Assembly: GCA_965226695.1 (NCBI GenBank)
Contig: OZ245405.1
Span: 3,410,001-3,474,000 of the forward strand
Direction: 5' to 3'
DNA from: CATOSD01 sp965226695
GTDB taxonomy: Bacteria > Chloroflexota > Dehalococcoidia > Lucifugimonadales > CATOSD01
DNA: 64,000 nt
Made by a program: the position numbers and the translations under genes
The notes under the pieces: generated by a model
The model's input: only the letters and a program-made list of their open reading frames with translations
Database searches by the model: none
Told to the model about the DNA's origin: nothing
Part shown: piece by piece, positions 15,010 through 23,025 of the stretch
Numbering within the stretch: position 1 is the first letter of the stretch
Layout: the number at the start of each line of letters is the position of its first letter

Positions 15010-18000
15010 TTAGTTCAATCGTTCGCGCGGGCGGGAGCGAGCGCGCCGGGCTGGGCCGCGCGGACTGGCTCGCCGCTGCAGCGCTAGCCGCGATTCTCGT
15101 GGCGGCGCTCGGCCTGCGGCTGTACGGCCTGGGATGGGACACCGGCTTCGACTGGACGCCGCACCCCGACGAGCGCGCGATTCTGTCGAAGACCGTCCAG
15201 CTCTCATTCCCCTTGGACGACCTGGGGGCGCTGCTCGACGCCGAGCGCAGCACCTGGAACCCCCGCTGGTTCCCATACGGCAGCATGCCCCTGTACGCGC
15301 TGGCGGTCGTCCGCTCGATCGCCTCGACGCTCACCGGAGCCGAGCTGCACGACCTGCGTCTGATGGCGCGTACCATATCCGCGCTCGCGGACGTGGGCAC
15401 AGTGGTGATGGTGTTCGTGCTGGGCGCGCGCGTCTACAGCCGGCCCGTCGGCCTGCTGGCGTCGGCGCTCACCGCGCTGGCCGTGCTGCACGTCCAGCTC
15501 AGCCACTTCTTCGCCGTCGACACCCTGGCCGCGCTGTTCAGCGTGGCGGCGGTGTTCTTCCTGTATCGAGTGGCGAGACACGGCCTGCCGCGCGACTCGC
15601 TCCTGGCGGGCGTATTCATAGGCCTGGGCCTTGCCACCAAGGTCAGCCTCTTCCCCATTGTGGCCGCCTTCGGCGTCGCCCACCTGCTGCACTTGGTGGG
15701 CGCGCTGGAAGGCGCATACCCCGGATCGAGGTCGTTCTCGCTGCGCTGGTCGGCGACGCTGAGGGGCGTGGCCGTGGGCGCCGTGGCAGCGGTTGCCGTG
15801 TTCGTGCTCACCCAGCCCTACGCCTTGCTGGACTGGCACCGCTTCCTCTCCGACGTGACGGAACAGTCCGAGATGGTGCGCCGCATCCGCGACTACCCCT
15901 ACACCCGGCAGTACGTGGACTCGACGCCGTACCTGTACCACGCCCGCCAGCTCACCGCCTGGGGCCTGGGCTGGCCGCTGGGCGTCGTGGCGATTGCGGG
16001 TCTGGCGTACACGGCGGTGCGTGGCATGAGATTGGCGCACGGCCTGGCCTACCTCGCGGCGGGGTGGGCCGCGCCCGCGGCCATGCTGCTGCTGTGGGAC
16101 GGCATACTGGCGATCGCGGCCGCCTCCGCCATCGCGCTGGCCGCGCTGCTCGCCACGCTCGCGGTACGTTCGGCGTCGTCCAGGGTTGATGTGCTGCTGC
16201 TGAGCTGGGTCGTGCCCTACCTGCTCATCACCGGGGCATTCGAGGTCAAGTTCCTGCGCTACCTCCTTCCCGTCACGCCCTTCCTGCTGCTGTTCGGCTC
16301 CCGGATGCTGTGGGACCTTTGGCGGCGCGCGGGCGAGTGGCGCGGGCGTGCCCCGCGCCTGCTGGCCGCGGGCGCGATAGCGGCGGTGGTCGCCACCACC
16401 GCGCTGTACGCGCTGGCCTACATTCTGGGCGTGTACGGCCAGCCGCTCACGTCGGTGCGCGCGAGCCAGTGGGTCAGAGACAACGCGCCCAAGGGGTCGG
16501 TGCTGCTCAAGGAGCACTGGGAGGAGGGGTTGCCCGGACTCGGCGGCTACACGATTCGCGAGCTGGAGATGTACAACCCCGACGGCCCCGGCAAGCAGCG
16601 TCACGTCGCCGAACGACTTGCCGAGGCCGATTACCTGGTGGTGTACAGCAACCGCCTCTACGGCACCATTTCCCGGCTGCCGGATCGCTACCCGCTCGGT
16701 CGCGAGTTCTACCGCCTGCTGTTTGACGGGCAACTCGGATACGAGATCCGGCTGGTCGAGTCGTCCTATCCCAACCTGCTGGGCGTGGGTCTCGTCGATG
16801 ACACGTTCGGCCGGGCCGGTCTGCCGGAGCCGCCGGAGTCGCGCCGGCAGACCGACTTCCCCGTAACGCTGCAACTCGGCTACGCCGACGAGAGCTTTAC
16901 AGTCTATGACCATCCCAAGGTGTTCGTGCTGGAGAACGTGGGCCGCCTCGACGCCTCCCGGATAAGCGCGTTGTTCGACGGTTTGCCCGCGCCCGTGCCG
17001 CCGCCCGCGCCCCGCGCCCAAGAAGCCATGGGAGCCGACGACGTCCTGGGGCTCGTGCTGTCGCCGGAGGATGCTGCCGCGCAGCAGGCCGGAGGCACCT
17101 GGCGCGAGATAGTGAGCGTGGACAGCTGGGCCAACCGCGTGCCCGTGCTGGCATGGCTCATCGTGGTCGAGGGCTTGTCGCTACTGGCGCTGCCCGCCGC
17201 GCTGCTACTGTTCCGTCCCCTGCCCGACAGGGGCTACCTGCTGACGAAGGCGCTGGCGCTCTTGGCGGCATGCCTCGTAGTGTGGCTGCTGGCCAGCCTG
17301 CGGTGGATGCCCTTTTCGCAGGGCGCGATCGGCGTCGGTGTGGCGGTGCTCGCGCTGGCATCGCTGGCGGCGCTTGCCTTGCGTGGCGGCGAGATACGCG
17401 CGTTCGTGCGCGATCGGTGGCGGCTGATAGCGATATGCGAGGCGGTCTTTCTGGCCGCCTTCTTTGCGTTCGTGCTACTGCGGATGGCGAACCCGGACTT
17501 GTGGCACCCGTACAGGGGCGGCGAGAAGCCCATGGACTTCGCCTACCTCAACGCGGTGGTGCGCTCGACGTTCATGCCGCCCTACGACCCGTGGTTCGGC
17601 GGCGGGTATCTCAATTACTACTACTGGGGACAGTTCATAGTCGCGACGCTGATAAGGGCAACGGGAATACAGCCGGCGGTCGCCTACAACCTGGCGGTTC
17701 CCACGTTCTTCGCCCTCGCCGTGGGAGGCGCGTTCTCAGTGGTCTATAACCTCGCCGCGAGCGCCCTGCGTCCGGCGCGTGCGGCGGTGGGGGCCGGGTC
17801 CCTCCACGTCCGAAGGGCTGTGGGCGTCGAGCGGTCGGCCGTGGCCGCGGGCCTGTACGGCGCGCTGTTCGTGTGCGTGTTGGGCAACCTGGACGGCGCG
17901 GCGCAGTTCGTTGGCGGCGCGTGGCGATGGCTCACGACGCGCTGGTTCACGGAGGGTACGCCGTTCGGATTCGACTACTGGCGCAGCACCCGCATGATGC

Positions 18001-19550
18001 CGCCGGACCCTCCCGGCCACGAGATAACGGAGTTCCCGTTCTTCTCGTTCCTTTTCGCCGACCTCCACGCCCACATGATGGCCATACCCTTCGCGCTGCT
18101 CGCCGTTGGACTGTCATTGTCGGTCGTGCTGGCGGCGCGGCGCTTCGGCTCAGTGCGCGAGCGCTGGGACGCGGGCGATCTCGCGCGACTGGCCGCGCTG
18201 GGTGTCGTTGTGGGCGCGCTGCGGCTCATCAACGCCTGGGACTACCCGACGCAGCTCCTGTTGGCTGCGGCGGCGGTTCTTCTCGCCGAGTTCCTGGCGC
18301 AGGGCGGGTTTGGGCTGGCGATGCTGGCCCGCGCGGCCACGAAGTCCCTGCTGGTCTTCACCGTGGGCTATCTCGCCTTTCTGCCATTCCACCTCAACTA
18401 CGAGACGTTCGTCGGCGGTGTCCAGGCCACAACCAACACAACCACCATCTGGCAGTTTCTCGCCATAAGCGGCCTGTTCGTGTTCGTAATAGGGTCGTTC
18501 GCGCTGGTCGAGGCCAGGTCGCTCGCCACCGGATTGCGCCTGCCGGCGGCCGTTTCGCGTCTGTTCCGGCTCCGCGACGGCGTGGACCGCCGGCAGATCG
18601 CCGCGCCCGCATTGGCCGCGTTGGCGGCGGCACTGCTGGCAATGGCTGCGCTCTCTGACGAGGTCGGCGGCACAGTCCCGCTGGTCGCCGCGCTGCTCGT
18701 GCTCACGGGAGCGGTGTGCGCAACGCGGCTGCGGCAGATGCGTGGCGACGCGGCGCAGTTGGCGTTCGCCGGGCTGTTGGCGTGCACTGCCCTTGCGCTG
18801 GTGGCCGGGCTTGAGTTCGTGCGCGTCGAAGACGACATCGACCGCATGAACAGCGTGTTCAAGTTCTACCTGCAAGCGTGGACGCTCTTGGCTCTCGCTT
18901 CGGCTTTCCTGCTGTGGCGCATGGTGACACGCTGGCGCGCGTCCAGGGCGCGGCTCGCGTCGCCGGCGGTCGCCTGGGCCGTCGCTGTCGTCGTGCTGGT
19001 GCTGTGCGCCGCGGTGTACCCGGTGCTGGGCACCCGCGCGCGTCTCGCCGACCGGTTCGACGCCCGTGACGCGCCTCTGACGCTTGACGGCACCGAGTAC
19101 GCGAGCGGGACGGTATACCGCGACGTGGAAGGTCCCATCGACCTGGAGGCCGACTTCGAGGGCATTCGCTGGCTGCTGCAAAACGTGGAAGGCTCGCCCA
19201 TCACGCTGGAGGGACAGACGCCGCTCTACAGGTGGGGCGGCCGCGTGAGCGTGTACACCGGTCTGCCGGGTGTGGTGGGCTGGGAGTGGCACCAGATACA
19301 GCAGCGCGGAGTTCACGGCCGGGAGGTGAGCCGCCGCGTCGACGACGTGAACACAATCTACTCCACACGGAACGCGCAAGAGGCCGCCAGGCTGCTTCGG
19401 AAGTACAACGTCAGCTACGTATACGTTGGCCAGTTGGAGCGGCTGTACTATCCGGAGGCCGGCATACGCAAGTTCGATGACGGCATGGCCGGTGTGCTGG
19501 AGAGGGTGTACGCGGGCGAGCGGGCGACCATCTACCGAGTGGTGCGCTGA
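14997..19550 (+). CDS. Chlor_Arch_YYY (DUF2298) giant membrane protein with PMT-like N-terminal half
   Basis: A 1,517-residue protein with about 25-30 predicted membrane segments. The N-terminal half resembles dolichol-phosphate-mannose glycosyltransferases of the ArnT/PMT type (DWTPHPDERAI with the acidic loop after the first helix, then RWFPYGSMPLYAL). The C-terminal half is DUF2298: NPDLWHPYRGGEKPMDFAY, GGYLNYYYWGQ, FFSFLFADLHAHMM and DDIDRMNSVFKFY are its signature. The likely role is glycosyl transfer to lipids or proteins on the outer face of the membrane (inference). The only plausible start is TTG at 14997, which lies inside the right end of a MITE; the insertion may have replaced the original first codons. 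Confidence 0.87.
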   Translation: MKHPLSSIVRAGGSERAGLGRADWLAAAALAAILVAALGLRLYGLGWDTGFDWTPHPDERAILSKTVQLSFPLDDLGALLDAERSTWNPRWFPYGSMPLYALAVVRSIASTLTGAELHDLRLMARTISALADVGTVVMVFVLGARVYSRPVGLLASALTALAVLHVQLSHFFAVDTLAALFSVAAVFFLYRVARHGLPRDSLLAGVFIGLGLATKVSLFPIVAAFGVAHLLHLVGALEGAYPGSRSFSLRWSATLRGVAVGAVAAVAVFVLTQPYALLDWHRFLSDVTEQSEMVRRIRDYPYTRQYVDSTPYLYHARQLTAWGLGWPLGVVAIAGLAYTAVRGMRLAHGLAYLAAGWAAPAAMLLLWDGILAIAAASAIALAALLATLAVRSASSRVDVLLLSWVVPYLLITGAFEVKFLRYLLPVTPFLLLFGSRMLWDLWRRAGEWRGRAPRLLAAGAIAAVVATTALYALAYILGVYGQPLTSVRASQWVRDNAPKGSVLLKEHWEEGLPGLGGYTIRELEMYNPDGPGKQRHVAERLAEADYLVVYSNRLYGTISRLPDRYPLGREFYRLLFDGQLGYEIRLVESSYPNLLGVGLVDDTFGRAGLPEPPESRRQTDFPVTLQLGYADESFTVYDHPKVFVLENVGRLDASRISALFDGLPAPVPPPAPRAQEAMGADDVLGLVLSPEDAAAQQAGGTWREIVSVDSWANRVPVLAWLIVVEGLSLLALPAALLLFRPLPDRGYLLTKALALLAACLVVWLLASLRWMPFSQGAIGVGVAVLALASLAALALRGGEIRAFVRDRWRLIAICEAVFLAAFFAFVLLRMANPDLWHPYRGGEKPMDFAYLNAVVRSTFMPPYDPWFGGGYLNYYYWGQFIVATLIRATGIQPAVAYNLAVPTFFALAVGGAFSVVYNLAASALRPARAAVGAGSLHVRRAVGVERSAVAAGLYGALFVCVLGNLDGAAQFVGGAWRWLTTRWFTEGTPFGFDYWRSTRMMPPDPPGHEITEFPFFSFLFADLHAHMMAIPFALLAVGLSLSVVLAARRFGSVRERWDAGDLARLAALGVVVGALRLINAWDYPTQLLLAAAAVLLAEFLAQGGFGLAMLARAATKSLLVFTVGYLAFLPFHLNYETFVGGVQATTNTTTIWQFLAISGLFVFVIGSFALVEARSLATGLRLPAAVSRLFRLRDGVDRRQIAAPALAALAAALLAMAALSDEVGGTVPLVAALLVLTGAVCATRLRQMRGDAAQLAFAGLLACTALALVAGLEFVRVEDDIDRMNSVFKFYLQAWTLLALASAFLLWRMVTRWRASRARLASPAVAWAVAVVVLVLCAAVYPVLGTRARLADRFDARDAPLTLDGTEYASGTVYRDVEGPIDLEADFEGIRWLLQNVEGSPITLEGQTPLYRWGGRVSVYTGLPGVVGWEWHQIQQRGVHGREVSRRVDDVNTIYSTRNAQEAARLLRKYNVSYVYVGQLERLYYPEAGIRKFDDGMAGVLERVYAGERATIYRVVR

Positions 19551-19606
19551 CGCCTCGCACGGCCCGTGCCGCTAGCGCCGGATCGTCCTGGACGCGGCAC
19601 GGAGGC

Positions 19607-19681
19607 TGGTCGGGGTGGCCGGGATTGAACCGGCGGCCTCCTGCTCCCAAAGCAGGCGCGCTCCCTCTGCGCCACACCCCG
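19607..19681 (-). tRNA. tRNA-Pro (anticodon UGG)
   Basis: The complement strand gives acceptor CGGGGTG/CACCCCG with discriminator A and encoded CCA. The anticodon stem CCTGC/GCAGG closes the loop TTTGGGA (anticodon TGG), and the T arm reads CCGGTTCAATCCCGG. Length 75 with CCA. Confidence 0.96.
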
Positions 19682-19698
19682 ACGTCCCAACACGTTCG

Positions 19699-19727
19699 AT
19701 TATAGATTGGCCAACACAGGCGAGCAA
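19699..19727 (-). promoter_or_regulatory. Promoter of tRNA-Pro
   Basis: On the minus strand TTGCTC (19722-19727) and TATAAT (19699-19704) are separated by 17 bases and lie 17 bases before the tRNA 5' end. Confidence 0.65.
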
Positions 19728-19730
19728 GGC

Positions 19731-19798
19731 AAAAATAAACGCCCCCCAGCTAAGGGGGACGTCGGCCCAGAGATGCGATCTCTGGGGGGGGGGGGGAT
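19731..19798 (-). ncRNA. Putative small RNA unit A (promoter, C-run, hairpin, terminator)
   Basis: Transcription from the promoter at 19805-19832 would give about 65-70 nt. It starts near a run of 13 C, continues into hairpin CAGAGAT-CGC-ATCTCTG, and ends at a strong intrinsic terminator (stem ACGTCCCCC/GGGGGGCGT at 19739-19762, then TTTATTTTT). No start codon with a credible frame exists. The first C-run could compete with the terminator C-run for the G-run. It precedes tRNA-Pro on the same strand but has its own terminator. Confidence 0.6.
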
Positions 19799-19804
19799 GA
19801 TACC

Positions 19805-19832
19805 ATTTTAGCGCAATACGTCGGGTTGTCAA
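19805..19832 (-). promoter_or_regulatory. Promoter of small RNA unit A
   Basis: Minus strand TTGACA (19827-19832), 16-base spacer, TAAAAT (19805-19810). The -35 box is a perfect consensus match. Confidence 0.7.
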
Positions 19833-19896
19833 TGCCAAGACAGCCATTCGATTGGCGGGTTGCTCTGGGGTGAACGCCCGTGGGCGAGCATGGCGC

Positions 19897-19958
19897 AAAA
19901 AATGGACGCCCCCCGTCAAGGGGGACGTCGGCCCAGAGATGCTATCTTCTGGGGTGGT
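19897..19958 (-). ncRNA. Putative small RNA unit B, tandem copy of A
   Basis: The same architecture as unit A, about 165 bp upstream on the same strand. Promoter TTGACA-16-TAAAAT is followed by CCCC, a hairpin with one mismatch (CCAGAAGAT-AGC-ATCTCTGG), GGCCGACGTCCCCC, then terminator stem ACGTCCCCC/GGGGGGCGT (19906-19928) and TTTTTT. The loops differ (TTGAC here, TTAGCT in A) while the stems are kept, which argues for a conserved structured transcript. Confidence 0.6.
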
Positions 19959-19964
19959 AATATC

Positions 19965-19992
19965 ATTTTACCGCAGCCCGCCGGGTTGTCAA
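19965..19992 (-). promoter_or_regulatory. Promoter of small RNA unit B
   Basis: Minus strand TTGACA (19987-19992), 16-base spacer, TAAAAT (19965-19970); the first five spacer bases ACCCG are shared with unit A. Confidence 0.7.
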
Positions 19993-20005
19993 TACCAAAA
20001 GCAGG

Positions 20006-20115
20006 ATGTTTCGAATGCAGCGTGTGAGAATGTACGTCGATGGATTCAACCTGTTCTACGGCATCAGAGAAAGAGGCTGGAGTCGGTACTACTGGCTGGA
20101 CCTTCCACCGCCTTG
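20006..20115 (+). pseudogene. Truncated NYN-domain protein (first about 35 residues)
   Basis: The frame reads RVRMYVDGFNLFYGIRERGW then SRYYWLDL, a strong match to the start of NYN-domain (PIN-like, LabA-type) RNases, where the VDGFNL Asp is catalytic. After WLDL the sequence turns into the antisense of the EEP gene tail and similarity ends; NYN proteins usually have 180 residues or more. The gene was cut by the insertion of, or recombination with, the neighbouring EEP gene. Confidence 0.75.
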
Positions 20116-20126
20116 CTGTCCCGGCC

Positions 20127-20948
20127 CTACGACACCACTATCTCCAGGCGGCAGTGGTCGCTTGGCCCCCACTCATGCAACTCATTGATTGCTCGAACGC
20201 TCACGGAGTCGGCCATCCCCTTCGAGGCGAAGACAAAGTCTAATTGTCGTGTGGCGCTGGCTGGGTCTGTCGTTGGGCGGTACGTGGGAACGTTCTTGCT
20301 CTCACGGGGCAGTTCCTCCGGCCACGGTTGCGCCATCCGCCCACCCGGGGCTTGAGGACCAACGAATGACAGCCCCAGCGCCTCCATTCTGTCGAACACC
20401 GTTCCGTAGCGTCCGGCCCAGTACTCGCTACCATTATCCCCATAACCATATAGAAGATTGAGGTCTCCAGCGGCCAGTACTCGGTGCCCGTCCTGGGTGC
20501 CAATAAACACGGAGAGGTCCGAAACCAAGCGATGGGCCGAAGCGTCTGGCACGATCCAGCTTCCGCGCACCGAAGAGTGGGGGTTTTCCCAGAAGGAATA
20601 CATAGAGACAGCGACGAATGGCTCGACCCCATCTGCTTTCACGCGGGCGGCCGTGAGTGTTCCCAAACGGCTTACTCCAAGCTCACCCGAATCTGCTTGC
20701 CCGACTGGCTTTGCCGTAATCCATTCCACTTCGGCGCGCTGGGAAAGGTTGGCGATAGCAGTGCGGGCTTGCCACCCGGGCCATCCAGCTGTGTACCAGA
20801 CTGCGGGGTCGACGCTAACTCGCTTGGCGACCTGATGAGGCGGCGCGGCAGCCTCCTGCAACACGGCTACGTCCGCGTCCATTGTAATCAGGGAATGCCA
20901 GGGAGCTATCATACCCGCGATGTTCCAGGAGACAATTTTCACGGTCAC
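20127..20948 (-). CDS. Endonuclease/exonuclease/phosphatase (EEP) family hydrolase
   Basis: A 273-residue protein with the EEP fold motifs in order: KIVSWNIAG (Asn), DADVAVLQEA (catalytic Glu, about residue 32), RVLAAGDLNLLYG (Asp and Asn), RQLDFVFAS, and WGPSDHCRLEI with the catalytic Asp-His. The family covers DNases, AP endonucleases and phosphodiesterases; the exact substrate cannot be inferred. There is no signal peptide, so it is cytoplasmic. It lies between the CitE-type operon and the tRNA/sRNA block; its 3' end abuts the truncated NYN gene on the opposite strand, and it may have arrived by the event that cut that gene. Confidence 0.85.
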   Translation of the reverse strand: MTVKIVSWNIAGMIAPWHSLITMDADVAVLQEAAAPPHQVAKRVSVDPAVWYTAGWPGWQARTAIANLSQRAEVEWITAKPVGQADSGELGVSRLGTLTAARVKADGVEPFVAVSMYSFWENPHSSVRGSWIVPDASAHRLVSDLSVFIGTQDGHRVLAAGDLNLLYGYGDNGSEYWAGRYGTVFDRMEALGLSFVGPQAPGGRMAQPWPEELPRESKNVPTYRPTTDPASATRQLDFVFASKGMADSVSVRAINELHEWGPSDHCRLEIVVS

Positions 20949-20996
20949 TGAGCTGTTCCCTTGCTTGTACCTATGTATTCCTAACTTATCGCAGTT

Positions 20997-21929
20997 TCAA
21001 GCCTGGTTCGCGCGGCGTACCGCCTCTGCCTTCTCGGCGTCGCGGGCGGCGCAGCGCTCCCACATCTCCAGCGTCAGCCGCGCGCGCTCGTCCACCGGCA
21101 CGTCGATCATCATCCCAGTACCGGGGTAGGGAATGGCCGCCGTGCCACTGGCGATGGCGTCGGCGAACAGCCGACGGGTCTCTTGGTAGAACTCCAGCCG
21201 CTCCTCGGTAGGCGTCTGGGCGCGGTTCACCGGGTCGACCCACGACGGATGCGGACAGATGGTGCCGGCGAATCCCAGGTTCTTGCCCCTGAGCGCGAGC
21301 CGGTGTATCTCATCCGCGTCGTCGAACTGCGGCAGCACGCCGTAGGGGTGGCTCACACCGACCGGCTGGACCTTGGCGGCGCGCGTCTCGATGACGATGC
21401 GGCCCTTGGCGTAGCTGAAGGGGTCGAACTCCTCGCAGGGAGCTATGCCCAGGGCGCGACACAGCGCCGGCTCGTCCAGGCCCACCGCGGACACCCTCGC
21501 GCTCGCGGCGATGATCTCCCGCACGTTCCAGACGCCCCGGGCTGTCTCCAGCAGCACAACTATCTGCAGGTGGCCCTCCGGGATCCCCTTACGAGCCTCC
21601 ACTTCGCCCAGGATGGCGTCGGCGCGCGCCACGTCCTCGGCGCATCCGGCCCCGCCCAGCACGATGCCCCGAAGCCCTGGCACGGCGGCGGCCTCGACGT
21701 CGGCGTACAGCAGAGCCTTGTTGACGTGCACGAACACCTCAGCGGCGCCCCTGCCAGCGACAGGGACGGCCCGCGACAGCGACGCGCGCGCCTCGGCCTT
21801 GCGCGCGTCGGGCACGGGGCCGGCCGCGTCGAGGATGACCGCGTCGGCGTTGTGCGTCCATGACGCCGCGACGTCGTTTTCGTCCAGCGGAGATATGACC
21901 AAGTAGGAGCGTCGAACGAACGGTTCCAT
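20997..21929 (-). CDS. CitE-like (HpcH/HpaI) lyase paralogue 1, active site altered
   Basis: A 310-residue TIM-barrel protein of the CitE/malyl-CoA lyase type: start RRSYLVISPLDENDVAAS, later LLETARGVWNVREII and a C-terminal FAGTICPHPSWVDPVN block, which is the typical CoA-lyase end (K/R-x-x-IHP-like). Two motifs are changed. LDLEDAV reads LDAAGPV, and the GAEDL motif reads GLDEPAL, so the usual Mg-binding acids are partly lost. It may have altered chemistry or act with its paralogues. It is the last of five genes on this strand (CaiB, CaiB, three CitE-like) with gaps of 31-82 bases, so one operon is likely. Confidence 0.83.
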   Translation of the reverse strand: MEPFVRRSYLVISPLDENDVAASWTHNADAVILDAAGPVPDARKAEARASLSRAVPVAGRGAAEVFVHVNKALLYADVEAAAVPGLRGIVLGGAGCAEDVARADAILGEVEARKGIPEGHLQIVVLLETARGVWNVREIIAASARVSAVGLDEPALCRALGIAPCEEFDPFSYAKGRIVIETRAAKVQPVGVSHPYGVLPQFDDADEIHRLALRGKNLGFAGTICPHPSWVDPVNRAQTPTEERLEFYQETRRLFADAIASGTAAIPYPGTGMMIDVPVDERARLTLEMWERCAARDAEKAEAVRRANQA

Positions 21930-22011
21930 TTGATTTCCTTCTTTTGGGGCTAGTACGTGGCCGGTCTTGAACGGCGGCGGTTACACCACTCTTGGGCGGC
22001 CCGTGGCTTGG

Positions 22012-22956
22012 TTAGCCTCCCGCCTCTTCCGCAGCCAGGGATGCCGCGCGCTTTGCGGATTTCTCGGCGTCTCTCTTGGCGCAGGCGGCAGCCCAGTCGA
22101 TTATCTCTCGCGCTCTCGCGGCCTCGTATGCGTCCACCGTCTCCCCGTCCAACTCGGCCTCCACCTCGCCGCGCGCGTCTATCTCCTCAAACAGGTCTAG
22201 CGCGCGCTGGGCGCGTTCCACCTCCTCCGGCGGAGGTGTCAGTCCGATATTTTGGGGCTGCACCACGTTGGGGTGAAGGCCGCCACCGGACCTGAATCCG
22301 GCCTTGCGGTTGGCGATGGCTTGCTCAAGCGTCCTGTCGCCATCGGTCACGCTGCCGGATGTGTCGGTCATGTAGACGCCGCCCGCGCGGTTTTGGCCCA
22401 GCGCCATGGCGATCAGCTCGCCCTCGCCACGGTTGTAGAAGAACTGGTCGAAGCCTACGAACATCTCCAGGCCCATGTCCATGGACATGTCGTAGCCCGT
22501 GCCGGGGGAGAAGTTCTTCACGCGCGGGCTGCTGGCGGCTATCTCGTATGAGTTGGCCACGCCGAGAGTCGTCTCGATCATGGCGTTGACCTCGATGGTG
22601 CCCGGTCGTATGCCGCGCTCGCGCTCCAGCCGGGTGATGATGGCGTCGACCTTGCGAATCTGTTCGGCGTGATCAGTCTTGGGGTGGGATATGCGGCTCA
22701 CGCCCGGGCGCACGGCCGCGTCGAGGTCGGCCTCCGGGTAGGCGCAGTTTATGCGCACCGAGACCTCGGCGCCGCCCTTCTGGCCTATCAGTATGGCATC
22801 GGGCAGCACCGCACGGGCGTTATCTTTTTCCGACTGCGGCACCGAGTCCTCGAGGTCGTAGTCCAGGCTGTCGCTGTGGCGCAGCCAGGATCTCTTTACG
22901 AAGCGCTCCGTGTTCACGGGCATCATAAGCCCCGAACGCCTGACTCTTGTCGTCAT
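22012..22956 (-). CDS. CitE-like (HpcH/HpaI) lyase paralogue 2, motifs best preserved
   Basis: A 314-residue CoA-ester lyase-type protein. It keeps YDLEDSVP (Mg-binding region), the substrate/metal Glu in NAMIETTLGVANSYEI and an Asp-containing GTGYDMSMDMGLE, plus SGGGLHPNVV near the C-terminus. It would cleave or form a malyl-, citramalyl- or related CoA-ester by an aldol/Claisen-type reaction (family knowledge; substrate unknown). The C-terminal tail is long and charged (EARG, RDAEKSAKRAA). Of the three tandem paralogues this looks most likely to be catalytically conventional. Confidence 0.85.
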   Translation of the reverse strand: MTTRVRRSGLMMPVNTERFVKRSWLRHSDSLDYDLEDSVPQSEKDNARAVLPDAILIGQKGGAEVSVRINCAYPEADLDAAVRPGVSRISHPKTDHAEQIRKVDAIITRLERERGIRPGTIEVNAMIETTLGVANSYEIAASSPRVKNFSPGTGYDMSMDMGLEMFVGFDQFFYNRGEGELIAMALGQNRAGGVYMTDTSGSVTDGDRTLEQAIANRKAGFRSGGGLHPNVVQPQNIGLTPPPEEVERAQRALDLFEEIDARGEVEAELDGETVDAYEAARAREIIDWAAACAKRDAEKSAKRAASLAAEEAGG

Positions 22957-23025
22957 CGCGGTCCCTCCTGTTTGCTGGATTGTGCGCGGCCACCGCCCTT
23001 GTGGTGACGGTTCGAGAACGCGCCC

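Noticed and set aside
15204..17021. 605-codon antisense frame inside the YYY gene
   Set aside because: Antisense shadow of a well-supported membrane protein; no motif.
19607..21000. tRNA-Pro as an attachment site of an integrated island
   Set aside because: I found no duplicate of the tRNA 3' end within the window and no integrase gene.
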